Source: an uncultured Candidatus Saccharibacteria bacterium
GTDB taxonomy: Bacteria > Patescibacteriota > Saccharimonadia > Saccharimonadales > Saccharimonadaceae
Length of the DNA stretch: 54,906 nt
Assembly (NCBI GenBank): GCA_927910745.1
Contig: CAKMNX010000007.1
Location: 1 to 54,906 of the forward strand
Direction: 5' to 3'
Both the position numbers and the translations under genes were made by a program. The notes beneath the pieces were generated by a model. It was not told where the DNA came from. It ran no database searches and worked only from the letters and a program-made list of their open reading frames with translations. Of the stretch, positions 16,295 to 24,154 are shown piece by piece. Position 1 is the stretch's first letter. The number at the start of each line of letters is the position of its first letter.

Positions 16295-18051
16295 CTATTC
16301 GGTAGCAGCGTAGGCTGCCCAGTTGGCCTGCTCGTCAGCATTGAGCGCTTGGGCCTCGGCAACAACCGTAGCAAGCTGTGAACTACTCACCGTGAAGGTC
16401 TCGCCACTGTCAATGTCATCACGCTGCCCCATCAAGGCCACCAAGCGATTCTCGGCATATGCAGCCTGCGCAGGGTTAAGCTGCCGAGCTTGGTGATGAC
16501 TCTTGATGAAGCGCCGCGCTAGGAGTGATTGTGAGTCGCCATCTTGGGCAGTTAGCATAATTGGCTTTTGCTCTGTTGTGGTAGCCTGCTCCTTCTTCTC
16601 AGAACGAGCTGGAGTGTGCTGCGCTTGCGCTTGACCAGAGGTGGCTGCTTGGCGATTAGCCTGCTTCTTGTCTGTATTATCGCGATTATTATGTTGCTGC
16701 TGCGGCCGTGGAGCAGTTTGCGCAGGGCGGTGCGGAGCTTCTTGTGGTTGCTGAGCTGGGATCATTGCCACGACATATGCGAGTGGCACTGTAATGAGCA
16801 GCAGGACAATTGCCGCGAGACCAGTTGCATATTGACGAAGTGCGCTCGATGGAGCGGGTGCGTGATGGCGAGTGAGTGTAACGAGCGCCCATAGTTTGCT
16901 CGTGAGCGCGAGGCTACCAGCGATAGGAAGATAGAGTGGCAGGAGCCATAGGTCACGTGGGTGGTGCTTAAGGTGCGGAATATTGCGCACTGCCTGCCAT
17001 ATAAGCCAGCTAAGCACAAGCCCAAGGATCGTTACACTACTCCAGAGCGTTGCAGTAGTCGCTGCCCCAGTCAGAGTACTGTATAGGTTGTTGACGAGCG
17101 TGCTACTAAGCACGATTAGCGCCCCAAGATAAAGCAAGCTCGCAAAGCAAAAGCCAATGTGCGTAAGCCAGACAAGTAGCCCTGCTTGCCAGATGCGTGC
17201 GTGCTGATGCCAGAGTTGCCAATAGGCGGCGCGACTCAGCTGGGTATAGCTGCTTGCAATCCGGTAGAGCTCTGCCGGGTGGTTGATCTGCGTGAGAGCA
17301 CTGTGCTGGTAGGTTGCGTGGTATTGTGCAGGTAGAGACAGCGCGATGCTTGATGGATGATGCGCGGCACATGGCTGCGCTGTTGCATCGCTCTGAGTAA
17401 ATTGCTTGAGTAACTCAAGCCGGATAGCAAAGGTATCACTTGTGATAGCATAAGCCTGGCCGTGGTGGCTCTGCATGGGCAAAATAACACGCTGCTGCAT
17501 ATCAAGGAGCCAACTGCCGATCCGCTGAGAGAGCGTCGCTCCACCAGTGTATTGTTGGCGGCCACTGACGAGCCCAATAGTTGGCTCGGCAAAGGGCAAG
17601 AGAAGATTGATTGTCGATGGTGTCCAGCGCGCACGCGGGGTCGTGACAATCACAAGGCTCACACGCCGCACTTTTTCAATCAGTGAGGCAAGCTGCGCAT
17701 CATAACTCATCATCTCAGGCTGCTCGACCACTGTTGTCGCGTATTCTTTGGCGATTGCTCGGAGAGATTGATGAGCGCGCGAGGCGTCGTTAATCGAGAC
17801 GAGTAGCTGAGTTGGCTTGCTATGCTCTTTGATGCTGGCGAGACAGCTCTCGAAGACTTCTGGGTCTTCGTCCTCAGCAACGACTAAGACTGCGTATTTT
17901 TGCGGAGTGTTGCAGTGTAGGTTTTATTCTTGCGAGCACTCGCCACGCGGAACCACCAACTCAGGATGACCATAAGAAATATCACCCCTCCAATCCACCA
18001 ACGATACCTGTCGATTACTTCCATACACTGTATAAAACCAGCCATTGCCAT
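16295..18051 (-). CDS. Membrane glycosyltransferase (GT2-like) with C-terminal extension, frameshifted
   Basis: About 585 residues after adding one base. The N-terminal anchor (residues 1-45, with a membrane helix at about 20-36) starts at ATG 18051 with AGGAG upstream. The catalytic domain follows (YAVLVVAEDEDPEVFESCL, then VSLVIVTTPRARWTP). Three or four membrane helices lie at about 300-450, then a Gln/Ala-rich linker and a C-terminal block (about 500-585) that weakly recalls LysM. The frame breaks at the T5 run 17897-17901 (A5 on the coding strand); a sixth A joins TATLRK to KYAVLVV. The classic QxxRW motif was not found, so the transferase assignment rests on the fold pattern. Probably acts in cell-surface polysaccharide assembly. 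Confidence 0.6.
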
Positions 18052-18421
18052 AGACTCCTCTTTATTTAATGGTTATCCTTATTCTAACACGAAACTTTAT
18101 CGTACAAACATTCTATCGACAAGAGATTGCTCGAACGATAGATAATATGTATTGTAGCCACGAATGCCCCCATTTGTCAATGGATTCTAGGAGAATTATG
18201 TATAGACGTATCATAATCTCCTCAATTGTGGCATTGAGTATGGCGCAAAAAGCCCAGTTATAGATACTATATGAGGTAGGCTGACCACTGGTAGAACCTC
18301 GCACGCTCTATAGATGAAGCAGCGAAGAGTAAATGTGGGTGTGCTGGCAAAACAAGCACATCAAGAACCAAAGCGGTAAGGCTTGCTGGTACGTACCTCG
18401 TATGGTAGAATACCAAGTAAT
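18052..18421. other. Intergenic region with inverted repeats
   Basis: 370 bases without a convincing ORF. It contains two dyads: TCTATCG...CGATAGA (about 18113-18142) and GGAGAATTATG...CATAATCTCC (about 18190-18221). Either could be RNA structure. The right end carries the tRNA-Thr promoter. Confidence 0.4.
18383..18411 (+). promoter_or_regulatory. tRNA-Thr(GGT) promoter
   Basis: TTGCTG, 17 bp, TAGAAT, ending 10 nt before the tRNA. Confidence 0.7.
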
Positions 18422-18497
18422 GCCGCGATAGCTCAGTTGGTAGAGCGCATCCATGGTAAGGATGAGGTCTCGGGTTCAAGCCCCGATCGTGGCTCCA
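18422..18497 (+). tRNA. tRNA-Thr(GGT)
   Basis: Acceptor GCCGCGA/TCGTGGC, D stem GCTC/GAGC, anticodon stem CATCC/GGATG with loop ATGGTAA (anticodon GGT), T arm TCGGG-TTCAAGC-CCCGA, encoded CCA. Confidence 0.95.
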
Positions 18498-18511
18498 TGG
18501 CTGAATTTGTT

Positions 18512-18540
18512 GATCACCCCATTGTTGGGGTGATCTTTGT
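18512..18540 (+). terminator. tRNA-Thr(GGT) terminator
   Basis: GATCACCCC, 6-nt loop, GGGGTGATC, then TTTGT. Confidence 0.8.
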
Positions 18541-18636
18541 TGTTGACTGGTAGTGAGGATAGCGAGGATGTTTTTTCGCTTGCTAAAATATATGACGAGA
18601 AGTGCCCTTCCTTGCTGCACACTATCAGAAACAAAC

Positions 18637-19374
18637 TTAGACTGGTTGGCGGTGGCGTGGTAGCCGATAGACACGACCTGTTGGGGCTGGTGCTTGGTGG
18701 CGGCCTCGCTGCGGAGGAGTAACTTCGGCTAAGCCATAAGCTGCCGCTGCAGTTATTGGATGATTGTCTCTATAAGACTCAATTGATGATCGTGGAGCAC
18801 AGTATAGGCCAAGTGGATAGTCGCACCGGGTGATCGACCGAGGTCCACCGCCGAGAGGACTCGATTTATCGTAGGAGCGAGTAGTAAATATGCTAATAAA
18901 GTCGATTTGTTTTTCTCTTATGGTCGACGACATTAGTGAGTTACCTGGCTTATACTGAGCATATAGCAGTGAGCTAGGCGCATTATGAAGTATCTCCAAC
19001 TCCATAGCTAGACAACCAAGTGCATTGCGGATAGCGAGGATTTTATCACGGCCATGAGTGATTTCCTTGGCGTGGAGAGGGCTTTTTGCGGATCCACTCA
19101 TCTCTACCTCGCGACCCCATTGCACGGTAAATGGTGTGAGGTCGCGGGCAAGTTGCTCGACATGGTTGGCGATTTTGTCGCGCTGTTTAGTGTCTACCTC
19201 GCTATCCTTTCGCACAACAAGGGATGGAAAAAGTGGTATAAGAGGATGCCTGCGGAGCTCTTCTTCTGATATTGGCCACTCGGTTGGCTGGTAATCTTCT
19301 CGTACGTGACGAGCCTGTGGCGGCCTATCGAGCGTAGCGGCAATAAGAATATGATCGAAATACTTTTTTGTCAT
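18637..19374 (-). CDS. Unknown protein, possible degenerate 2H phosphoesterase, 3' end doubtful
   Basis: 245 residues as read. Residues about 1-165 look like a real protein, with LIPLFPSLVVRKDSEVDTKQ, VEQLARDLTPFTVQWGREVE, AMELEILHNAPSS, and IDFISIFTTRSYD. The order of strands and helices recalls LigT-like 2H phosphoesterases, but the two HxT/S motifs are not present (YKPGNS stands where PHxT is expected). From about residue 175 the composition becomes Arg/Pro-rich and non-protein-like, so the true end may be earlier, perhaps after an indel. TATACT ends 7 nt before the ATG, so leaderless. Function open. Confidence 0.4.
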   Translation of the reverse strand: MTKKYFDHILIAATLDRPPQARHVREDYQPTEWPISEEELRRHPLIPLFPSLVVRKDSEVDTKQRDKIANHVEQLARDLTPFTVQWGREVEMSGSAKSPLHAKEITHGRDKILAIRNALGCLAMELEILHNAPSSLLYAQYKPGNSLMSSTIREKQIDFISIFTTRSYDKSSPLGGGPRSITRCDYPLGLYCAPRSSIESYRDNHPITAAAAYGLAEVTPPQRGRHQAPAPTGRVYRLPRHRQPV

Positions 19375-19381
19375 AGAGTGC

Positions 19382-19387
19382 AGTATA
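19382..19387 (-). promoter_or_regulatory. -10 box, leaderless gene
   Basis: TATACT on the minus strand, 7 nt before the ATG at 19374; no good -35 seen. Confidence 0.5.
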
Positions 19388-19461
19388 TCGCAAAAGTCCT
19401 TTTATTAACAGAGGTACGTTGCATGATCGTAAGAGATTGTGTGATTTGTGTTTTTCGCACT

Positions 19462-19489
19462 TTGACATTGGCAAAAAATTTGCTATACT
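19462..19489 (+). promoter_or_regulatory. Promoter of the tRNA-Tyr / tRNA-Thr(TGT) unit
   Basis: TTGACA, 16 bp, TATACT with TGC extension. It is 25 nt before tRNA-Tyr and probably reads both tRNAs. Confidence 0.8.
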
Positions 19490-19514
19490 AATTCACAGTT
19501 AGTTCATTTTATTT

Positions 19515-19599
19515 GCCGGAGTCGTCTAGTGGCAATGACAGGAGACTGTAAATCTCCCGCTTTTTAGCTTCGTAGGTTCGAGTCCTACCTCCGGTACCA
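19515..19599 (+). tRNA. tRNA-Tyr(GTA)
   Basis: Class II tRNA of 85 nt. Acceptor GCCGGAG/CTCCGGT, anticodon stem GGAGA/TCTCC with loop CTGTAAA (anticodon GTA), long variable arm, T loop TTCGAGT, encoded CCA. Confidence 0.95.
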
Positions 19600-19604
19600 T
19601 TTCT

Positions 19605-19681
19605 GCCGCTTTAGCTCAGCTGGTCAGAGCAACTGTTTTGTAAACAGTAGGTCTACGGTTCGAATCCGTAAAGCGGCTCCA
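19605..19681 (+). tRNA. tRNA-Thr(TGT)
   Basis: Acceptor GCCGCTT/AAGCGGC, D stem GCTC/GAGC, anticodon stem ACTGT/ACAGT with loop TTTGTAA (anticodon TGT), T arm TACGG-TTCGAAT-CCGTA, encoded CCA. It lies 5 nt behind tRNA-Tyr. Confidence 0.95.
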
Positions 19682-19694
19682 TACGTATATAGCG

Positions 19695-19724
19695 AAGACT
19701 TTCTTAAGGAGGAGGTCTTTTTTG
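19695..19724 (+). terminator. Terminator of the tRNA-Tyr / tRNA-Thr unit
   Basis: Imperfect stem AAGACTTTC / GGAGGTCTT followed by a T run. Confidence 0.55.
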
Positions 19725-19897
19725 TTTTTGCAGTCACATAGTGGTTGTAATTGGTGAAAGTTTATTTTCCACTCTCTGTAATTGGCGCACAAAGAACAAT
19801 ATTGGAAGCGTGGTAATTCTGTGCATGTGTAGTGAGTATAGTGATATATCAATAGCAAAAGGGCTTACGTAGTGAGAAACCCCGCCCTGAGAATGTA

Positions 19898-19927
19898 AAT
19901 AAGGCAGCATATGATTGCTGCCTTATT
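19898..19927 (-). terminator. Terminator of the TPR gene
   Basis: 12-bp stem AATAAGGCAGCA / TGCTGCCTTATT followed by TTAC on the minus strand. Confidence 0.75.
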
Positions 19928-19970
19928 AATGATTATACTTAGCTCTTATTATACCTTTTACTACTTAACG

Positions 19971-20861
19971 CTACATCGTAATGCGGCGTGGCGTGCTGCG
20001 CTGGATGCGATTGGCGGGCATTGGGGCTCGTGCTGGTGGATGAACGGCAGCGGACTGTCGACTGTATGTAGCATTTGGCTGCGGCTGAGGAGGTGCTTGA
20101 GTATACGCTGGCGCTGCTGGAGCAGGCAATGCAGCCGGGGGATGGTAATACGCCGTTGAAGGTTGTTGCTCTACCTGCTGAGACGGCACAGTAATGCGTT
20201 GCTGGGGTTGCTGGCGAGGCTCTGGTTGTGCTCGGTGGTGCTGCGGTGATTGCGCAGAAGTAGGCTGGGGTTGCATCTTAGCGCGGATGCGCTGAGCTTT
20301 TTTGTGGTCGCCAGCTCGTTCGTAGCCTTCGGCCAGGAGCTGATATGTTTGGGTGCCAGGCTCTAGCTTGGCAGCTCGTTCAAGTGACTCTAGCATTTTT
20401 TTACTATGGCCGAGCTTTTCCTGCACCTTAGCATAGGCAATATGTCTGGCAGCAAGCTTGTCCTCCATCGCGAGCGCTTGTTCAAAGGCGAGAGCAGCTT
20501 TGTCGTAGCGCTTGGTTTCGTAATAGATGAGGCCAACGTTATGCAAGCTCGAAGCGCTTGGCTCGAGGCTTTGGGCGATCTCAAAACACTCAATCGCATC
20601 ATCAAATGCCTTCTGCTTGGCGTATAAAATACCGAGACGATTATATGCAGTTGCATTACGCTCATCTACCCGCAAAATCGTGAGCAGTGCCTTCTCGGCG
20701 CGGAGATAACGACGATCGCGGAGTGACTCCTGAGCTACCTCCCACAGGCGATCAAGCTTGCCCGAGAGGCGCATTGGTAATTGTGAGGTGGTCTCGGCAA
20801 CTGATTGCTGCTGCCACAAGGCAAAGGCACCAGCGCAGGCTACCAATAATAATCCATACAT
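19971..20861 (-). CDS. Membrane-anchored TPR protein with Pro/Gln-rich tail
   Basis: 296 residues. An N-terminal membrane helix (about 3-18) is followed by about four TPR units (residues 45-190; for example AYNRLGILYAKQKAFDDAIE and LHNVGLIYYETKRYDKAALA). The C-terminal 100 residues are Pro/Gln/Ala-rich and disordered, ending basic (PRRITM). It probably serves as an assembly scaffold at the membrane. The ATG at 20861 lies 6 nt behind TATACT, so the mRNA should be leaderless; that promoter overlaps the holB stop codon. Confidence 0.8.
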   Translation of the reverse strand: MYGLLLVACAGAFALWQQQSVAETTSQLPMRLSGKLDRLWEVAQESLRDRRYLRAEKALLTILRVDERNATAYNRLGILYAKQKAFDDAIECFEIAQSLEPSASSLHNVGLIYYETKRYDKAALAFEQALAMEDKLAARHIAYAKVQEKLGHSKKMLESLERAAKLEPGTQTYQLLAEGYERAGDHKKAQRIRAKMQPQPTSAQSPQHHRAQPEPRQQPQQRITVPSQQVEQQPSTAYYHPPAALPAPAAPAYTQAPPQPQPNATYSRQSAAVHPPARAPMPANRIQRSTPRRITM

Positions 20862-20863
20862 AG

Positions 20864-21691
20864 TTATAGTATACCACATGCCAGCAGCTGAATCCGCACG
20901 CTGGCATTGGCAGTAATGCGCTCGTGTGTGCGTGCGATATATTCTGCCTGGGTAAGCAGCTGCCGCGATGGTTGCGTCCGAAGTGTATGCCATATAATGT
21001 GCAACACACACTCAAGTAAGAGCAATGCACGAGCTCGATCGTGGCTATAGCGCTGCCCAATCACGATGCGTTGGCGGGTAGCACCAGTGATATACTGACG
21101 CGCGTCGGTCATTGCCAGGGCAATAGTGCGAAACTCCTCGCTATTGGCGGCCAAGCGTGCGATCGTTGCAGGTTGCTGCTGAGCAATGAACTGTAGCTGG
21201 GCACGGCGCGTCGGGTCAATAATGCCAAGCTGGCCAAGCTGAGCAGCTGTTTGGGCTTGCTGAGGTGGGATGATACGGACGGTTTGGACGCGTGAGAGAA
21301 TTGTTGCCAACAAGCGTTGGGGCTGATGACTGGTGAGGATGAGATGAAGCGCGTGGGGTGGCTCTTCGAGGAGCTTAAGAAAGGCATTTTGGGCGGCAGG
21401 TGTCATCCGGTCGGCATCGTCAATAATGACAAATTGCCGAGCCGTTGCCTTGCCCTGAGTAAGTGTGTGAAGCGAGCGGATGTCATCAACGCGAATCGTC
21501 CCGCGTTGCTGGTCATCATGGCCCTGGCTGGTATGAGGCCGGAGGATAAGTGCGGTGCGGCTCGCAACCTGCCGTGCTGCAGTCATAAGCCCAAGCCCAG
21601 GCGCACCAACAAGAAGCAATGACTGTGGTGGCTGCTGCGCAAGCTGGGCAAGACGCTGCTCGGTGCGGGGGTTATAAACGAGCGATGACAT
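20864..21691 (-). CDS. holB: DNA polymerase III delta' subunit
   Basis: 275 residues, shorter than E. coli delta' (334). Clamp-loader AAA+ fold: degenerate P-loop LLLVGAPGLGLMTA (no GKT, as in delta'), VIIDDADRMTPAAQNAFLKL and LEEPPHALHLILTSHQPQRL, sensor-1 ILSRVQTVRI. The cysteine zinc module of DnaX/delta' is absent; the stretch after the P-loop carries His/Asp/Gln instead. It begins inside the end of the pseudouridine synthase gene (20-nt overlap), so the two are translationally coupled. Confidence 0.85.
   Translation of the reverse strand: MSSLVYNPRTEQRLAQLAQQPPQSLLLVGAPGLGLMTAARQVASRTALILRPHTSQGHDDQQRGTIRVDDIRSLHTLTQGKATARQFVIIDDADRMTPAAQNAFLKLLEEPPHALHLILTSHQPQRLLATILSRVQTVRIIPPQQAQTAAQLGQLGIIDPTRRAQLQFIAQQQPATIARLAANSEEFRTIALAMTDARQYITGATRQRIVIGQRYSHDRARALLLLECVLHIIWHTLRTQPSRQLLTQAEYIARTHERITANASVRIQLLACGIL
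20868..20876 (-). promoter_or_regulatory. -10 box inside the end of holB, leaderless TPR gene
   Basis: TGGTATACT on the minus strand, formed from the last codons of holB, 6 nt before the ATG at 20861. Confidence 0.6.
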
Positions 21692-22850
21692 CGGCTCCCT
21701 CAGGAAAGAGTGCTGTAAAGGCTGCTGGCGGTGGTGCAACAAACGTCTGACGCAGGCCAGCACGAGTCGTGATTTCGAGCTGGTAGGCGTGCAGAAGAAG
21801 ACGTTCCCCTGCCGACCCATAGATGCGATCACCAACAATCGGTGTACCAATATAGGCCAGATGAACACGCAGCTGATGTGTTCGGCCAGTGCGGGGGCGC
21901 AGAGCGAGCAGGCTCATACTGGGCCGCGTGGCGAGTACTTTATAGATTGTTTGGGCAGATTTGCCGCGTGGATCGGCTCGAAAGGTGCTTGGTGCGGCCG
22001 GGTTACGCCCGAGCGGGACATCGATCTTGGCTTGCTGCTGACGGGGCTGCCCTGCCACGACCGCTAGATACGTCTTCTTGGCGTGGCGCTCGGCAAATTG
22101 CTTCTTAAGCCGCTGGAAGGCCTCGGGTGTGCGTGCACCAATCATTACTCCGCTAGTGTCGCGGTCGAGTCGATGGACAATCCCTGGCCGATTTGTCTCC
22201 AGTCCAACCGAAGTATAGCGCCGGAAGAAGTCCGCAACCGTAAACTCATCATTGAGCGCACCCTTGCTATGTGTGAGGATACCAGCTGGCTTATTGATGA
22301 CAATCACATCATCATCGATATAGAGGATGGGGAGGGTTTTTTCGCTATGGTCGGTTGCGTCAGGTAGGTTGATGGCGATGCTGTCGGTCTCTGCTACCAG
22401 CTGGCGTGGCTGACAGACAACTCCGTCATTGACGGTGACGTGGCCAGCCTTGATGTGCTTTTGCCAGGTGGAGCGACTGGTCTCGGGGTAGCGAGCCGCA
22501 AGCAGGCTATCAAGGCGCTGGGTGGTGCGCTGCTGCTGAAAAAGATAGACATCCTTGCCCTTGAATGGTAGGCCATAGGTCGTTATATCGCTGAGTGGAT
22601 TGGAAAGGATTTCCCCCGTTGCATCACTTTTTGCGGTGTAGATCTGCTGCATGATATAGGATGCTTGATCCTCCGCTGTGTCGTCGATGAGCAGAAAGTA
22701 TTGCCGGCGGTCGAAGCGAAAACGCACCAGCTGGTTGATAGGCTGTGGGTGGCTACTGGCGATTTGGTCGATGTGACGTGGGACATTATCGTCAGTTGCT
22801 TGACGAAACTGGCGTAAGATAGCAAGGAGGTCGCTTGATGTGATTTTCAT
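21672..22850 (-). CDS. RluD-type 23S rRNA pseudouridine synthase with extra N-terminal domain
   Basis: 392 residues. Residues about 1-105 are a family-foreign N-terminal domain (KITSSDLLAILRQFRQATDD, FRFDRRQYFLLIDD). An S4 RNA-binding domain follows (QRLDSLLAARYPETSRSTWQ, about 110-170), then the synthase domain with the catalytic motif GIVHRLDRDTSGVMI and the RTGRTHQLRVHL signature. It should convert specific uridines to pseudouridine in rRNA. It lies 26 nt after trpS with GGAG upstream and overlaps holB. Confidence 0.92.
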   Translation of the reverse strand: MKITSSDLLAILRQFRQATDDNVPRHIDQIASSHPQPINQLVRFRFDRRQYFLLIDDTAEDQASYIMQQIYTAKSDATGEILSNPLSDITTYGLPFKGKDVYLFQQQRTTQRLDSLLAARYPETSRSTWQKHIKAGHVTVNDGVVCQPRQLVAETDSIAINLPDATDHSEKTLPILYIDDDVIVINKPAGILTHSKGALNDEFTVADFFRRYTSVGLETNRPGIVHRLDRDTSGVMIGARTPEAFQRLKKQFAERHAKKTYLAVVAGQPRQQQAKIDVPLGRNPAAPSTFRADPRGKSAQTIYKVLATRPSMSLLALRPRTGRTHQLRVHLAYIGTPIVGDRIYGSAGERLLLHAYQLEITTRAGLRQTFVAPPPAAFTALFPEGADVIARL

Positions 22851-22875
22851 ACAATGGCTCCATCTCGCGCTCTAC

Positions 22876-23910
22876 TCATGATGTACTCCGCAGACCAACC
22901 GCCTTTTGCACGCGGAGGAGCGTGGTGTTGGCGACCTCGTTCATTGTTTGCTCAGAGCGCTCGAGAGTAGCAAGCAGTGTCTCGTCGGAAATGTCCGCGA
23001 GTCGCGTTTGAAAATCAGTGAGGAAGGTAGCCACTGCCTCAGCTACTGCACGCTTGAGTGGACCATATTGGGTCTGCCCTACCCACTCGGCATTCACCTC
23101 GGCTTGCGGGCGGTTAGTTAAGATTGCAAGCAGCTGAAGTAGATTAGTAATGCCCGGCTGGCGTTGCCAGTCGAAGTTGATAACACCAAGCGAGTCTGTC
23201 GTGGCAGCCATGATCTTTTTGCGCGCTTGGGCGGGGGTGTCGGCAAGGTTGATCTTGGACTTTTGGTCGGTGGAGCTCTTACTCATCTTCTTTTCTGGGT
23301 TGGTCAGGCTGCGGATGCGTAGACCGGTGTCGCGCTGGATGAAGGCGGTTTGCTTGGCAGTTGGCTCTGGTACAGTGAAAAGCTCGCCAAACTTATGATT
23401 CATGCGCAGTGCAATATCACGGGTAATCTCCAAGTGCTGGAACTGATCCTCACCGACTGGCACCCATCGGGCGTTGTAAAGAAGGATATCAGCTGCCATC
23501 AGGACAGGGTAATTAAAGAGCCCAACGGTGACATTATTGTTGTTATCGGCTGATTTTTCTTTAAACTGCGTCATGCGGCTCATCTCGCCAAAGCCAGTAA
23601 AGCAATCCAAGATCCACGTTAGCTCACTGTGTGCTGGAATGAAGCTCTGCCGGTAGAGAAACGTATGTTCGTCGGTGATGTCGAGCCCTGCTGCGATGAA
23701 GTATTTGAGGTTTGTCAGCGTATTCTCGTAGAGTGTCGTGTGGTCGATTGGTGTGGTAAAGCTGTGGAGGTCGGGCACAAACATATTGAGCTGGTAGCGC
23801 CCAGCGTAGTGCTGCTGTAGCTGTACCATTGGCACAAAGGCACCAAGATAATTGCCAAGCGTTGGCTCTTCATTGCTACGGATTCCGGTGAGGATAACTT
23901 CTTTGGACAT
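22876..23910 (-). CDS. trpS: Tryptophanyl-tRNA synthetase
   Basis: 344 residues, full length, class I. The HIGH equivalent is EEPTLGNYLGAFVPM (about 14-28); KMSKSS is present (residues about 208-213). Dimer fold and C-terminal helices are complete. It charges the tRNA-Trp(CCA) found at 14.8 kb. It stops at TGA, direct evidence that UGA is a stop here. TATACT with a TGC extension ends 6 nt before the ATG, so the mRNA should be leaderless. First gene of a trpS, rluD-like, holB unit. Confidence 0.97.
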   Translation of the reverse strand: MSKEVILTGIRSNEEPTLGNYLGAFVPMVQLQQHYAGRYQLNMFVPDLHSFTTPIDHTTLYENTLTNLKYFIAAGLDITDEHTFLYRQSFIPAHSELTWILDCFTGFGEMSRMTQFKEKSADNNNNVTVGLFNYPVLMAADILLYNARWVPVGEDQFQHLEITRDIALRMNHKFGELFTVPEPTAKQTAFIQRDTGLRIRSLTNPEKKMSKSSTDQKSKINLADTPAQARKKIMAATTDSLGVINFDWQRQPGITNLLQLLAILTNRPQAEVNAEWVGQTQYGPLKRAVAEAVATFLTDFQTRLADISDETLLATLERSEQTMNEVANTTLLRVQKAVGLRSTS

Positions 23911-23916
23911 ATACGT

Positions 23917-23945
23917 AGTATAGCATTTTCGGTGGCGAGTTTGAA
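23917..23945 (-). promoter_or_regulatory. trpS promoter, leaderless
   Basis: TGCTATACT (23917-23925), 6 nt before the ATG; weak -35 TTCAAA at 17 bp. Confidence 0.7.
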
Positions 23946-24154
23946 TAAGCGGTCAGAACATGCAGTATATGAGGTACTATACGAAACGATATCATTGACA
24001 TAGAGTAGCGTTTCTGGTTAGCTAGATAGTAAGGATTCGTTTCGGGCAATCGAGACGAGAGGAGTTAAGAAAGACGACGGGAGAACAACACAAACGACAC
24101 TCATAATGTATTGTTTATTGATTTGCTAATGTCAAGAAAAGTCTGAGGAGTACT

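Noticed and set aside
19616..19858. 80-residue minus-strand ORF over the tRNA-Thr
   Set aside because: It overlaps a clear tRNA and has no ribosome site.
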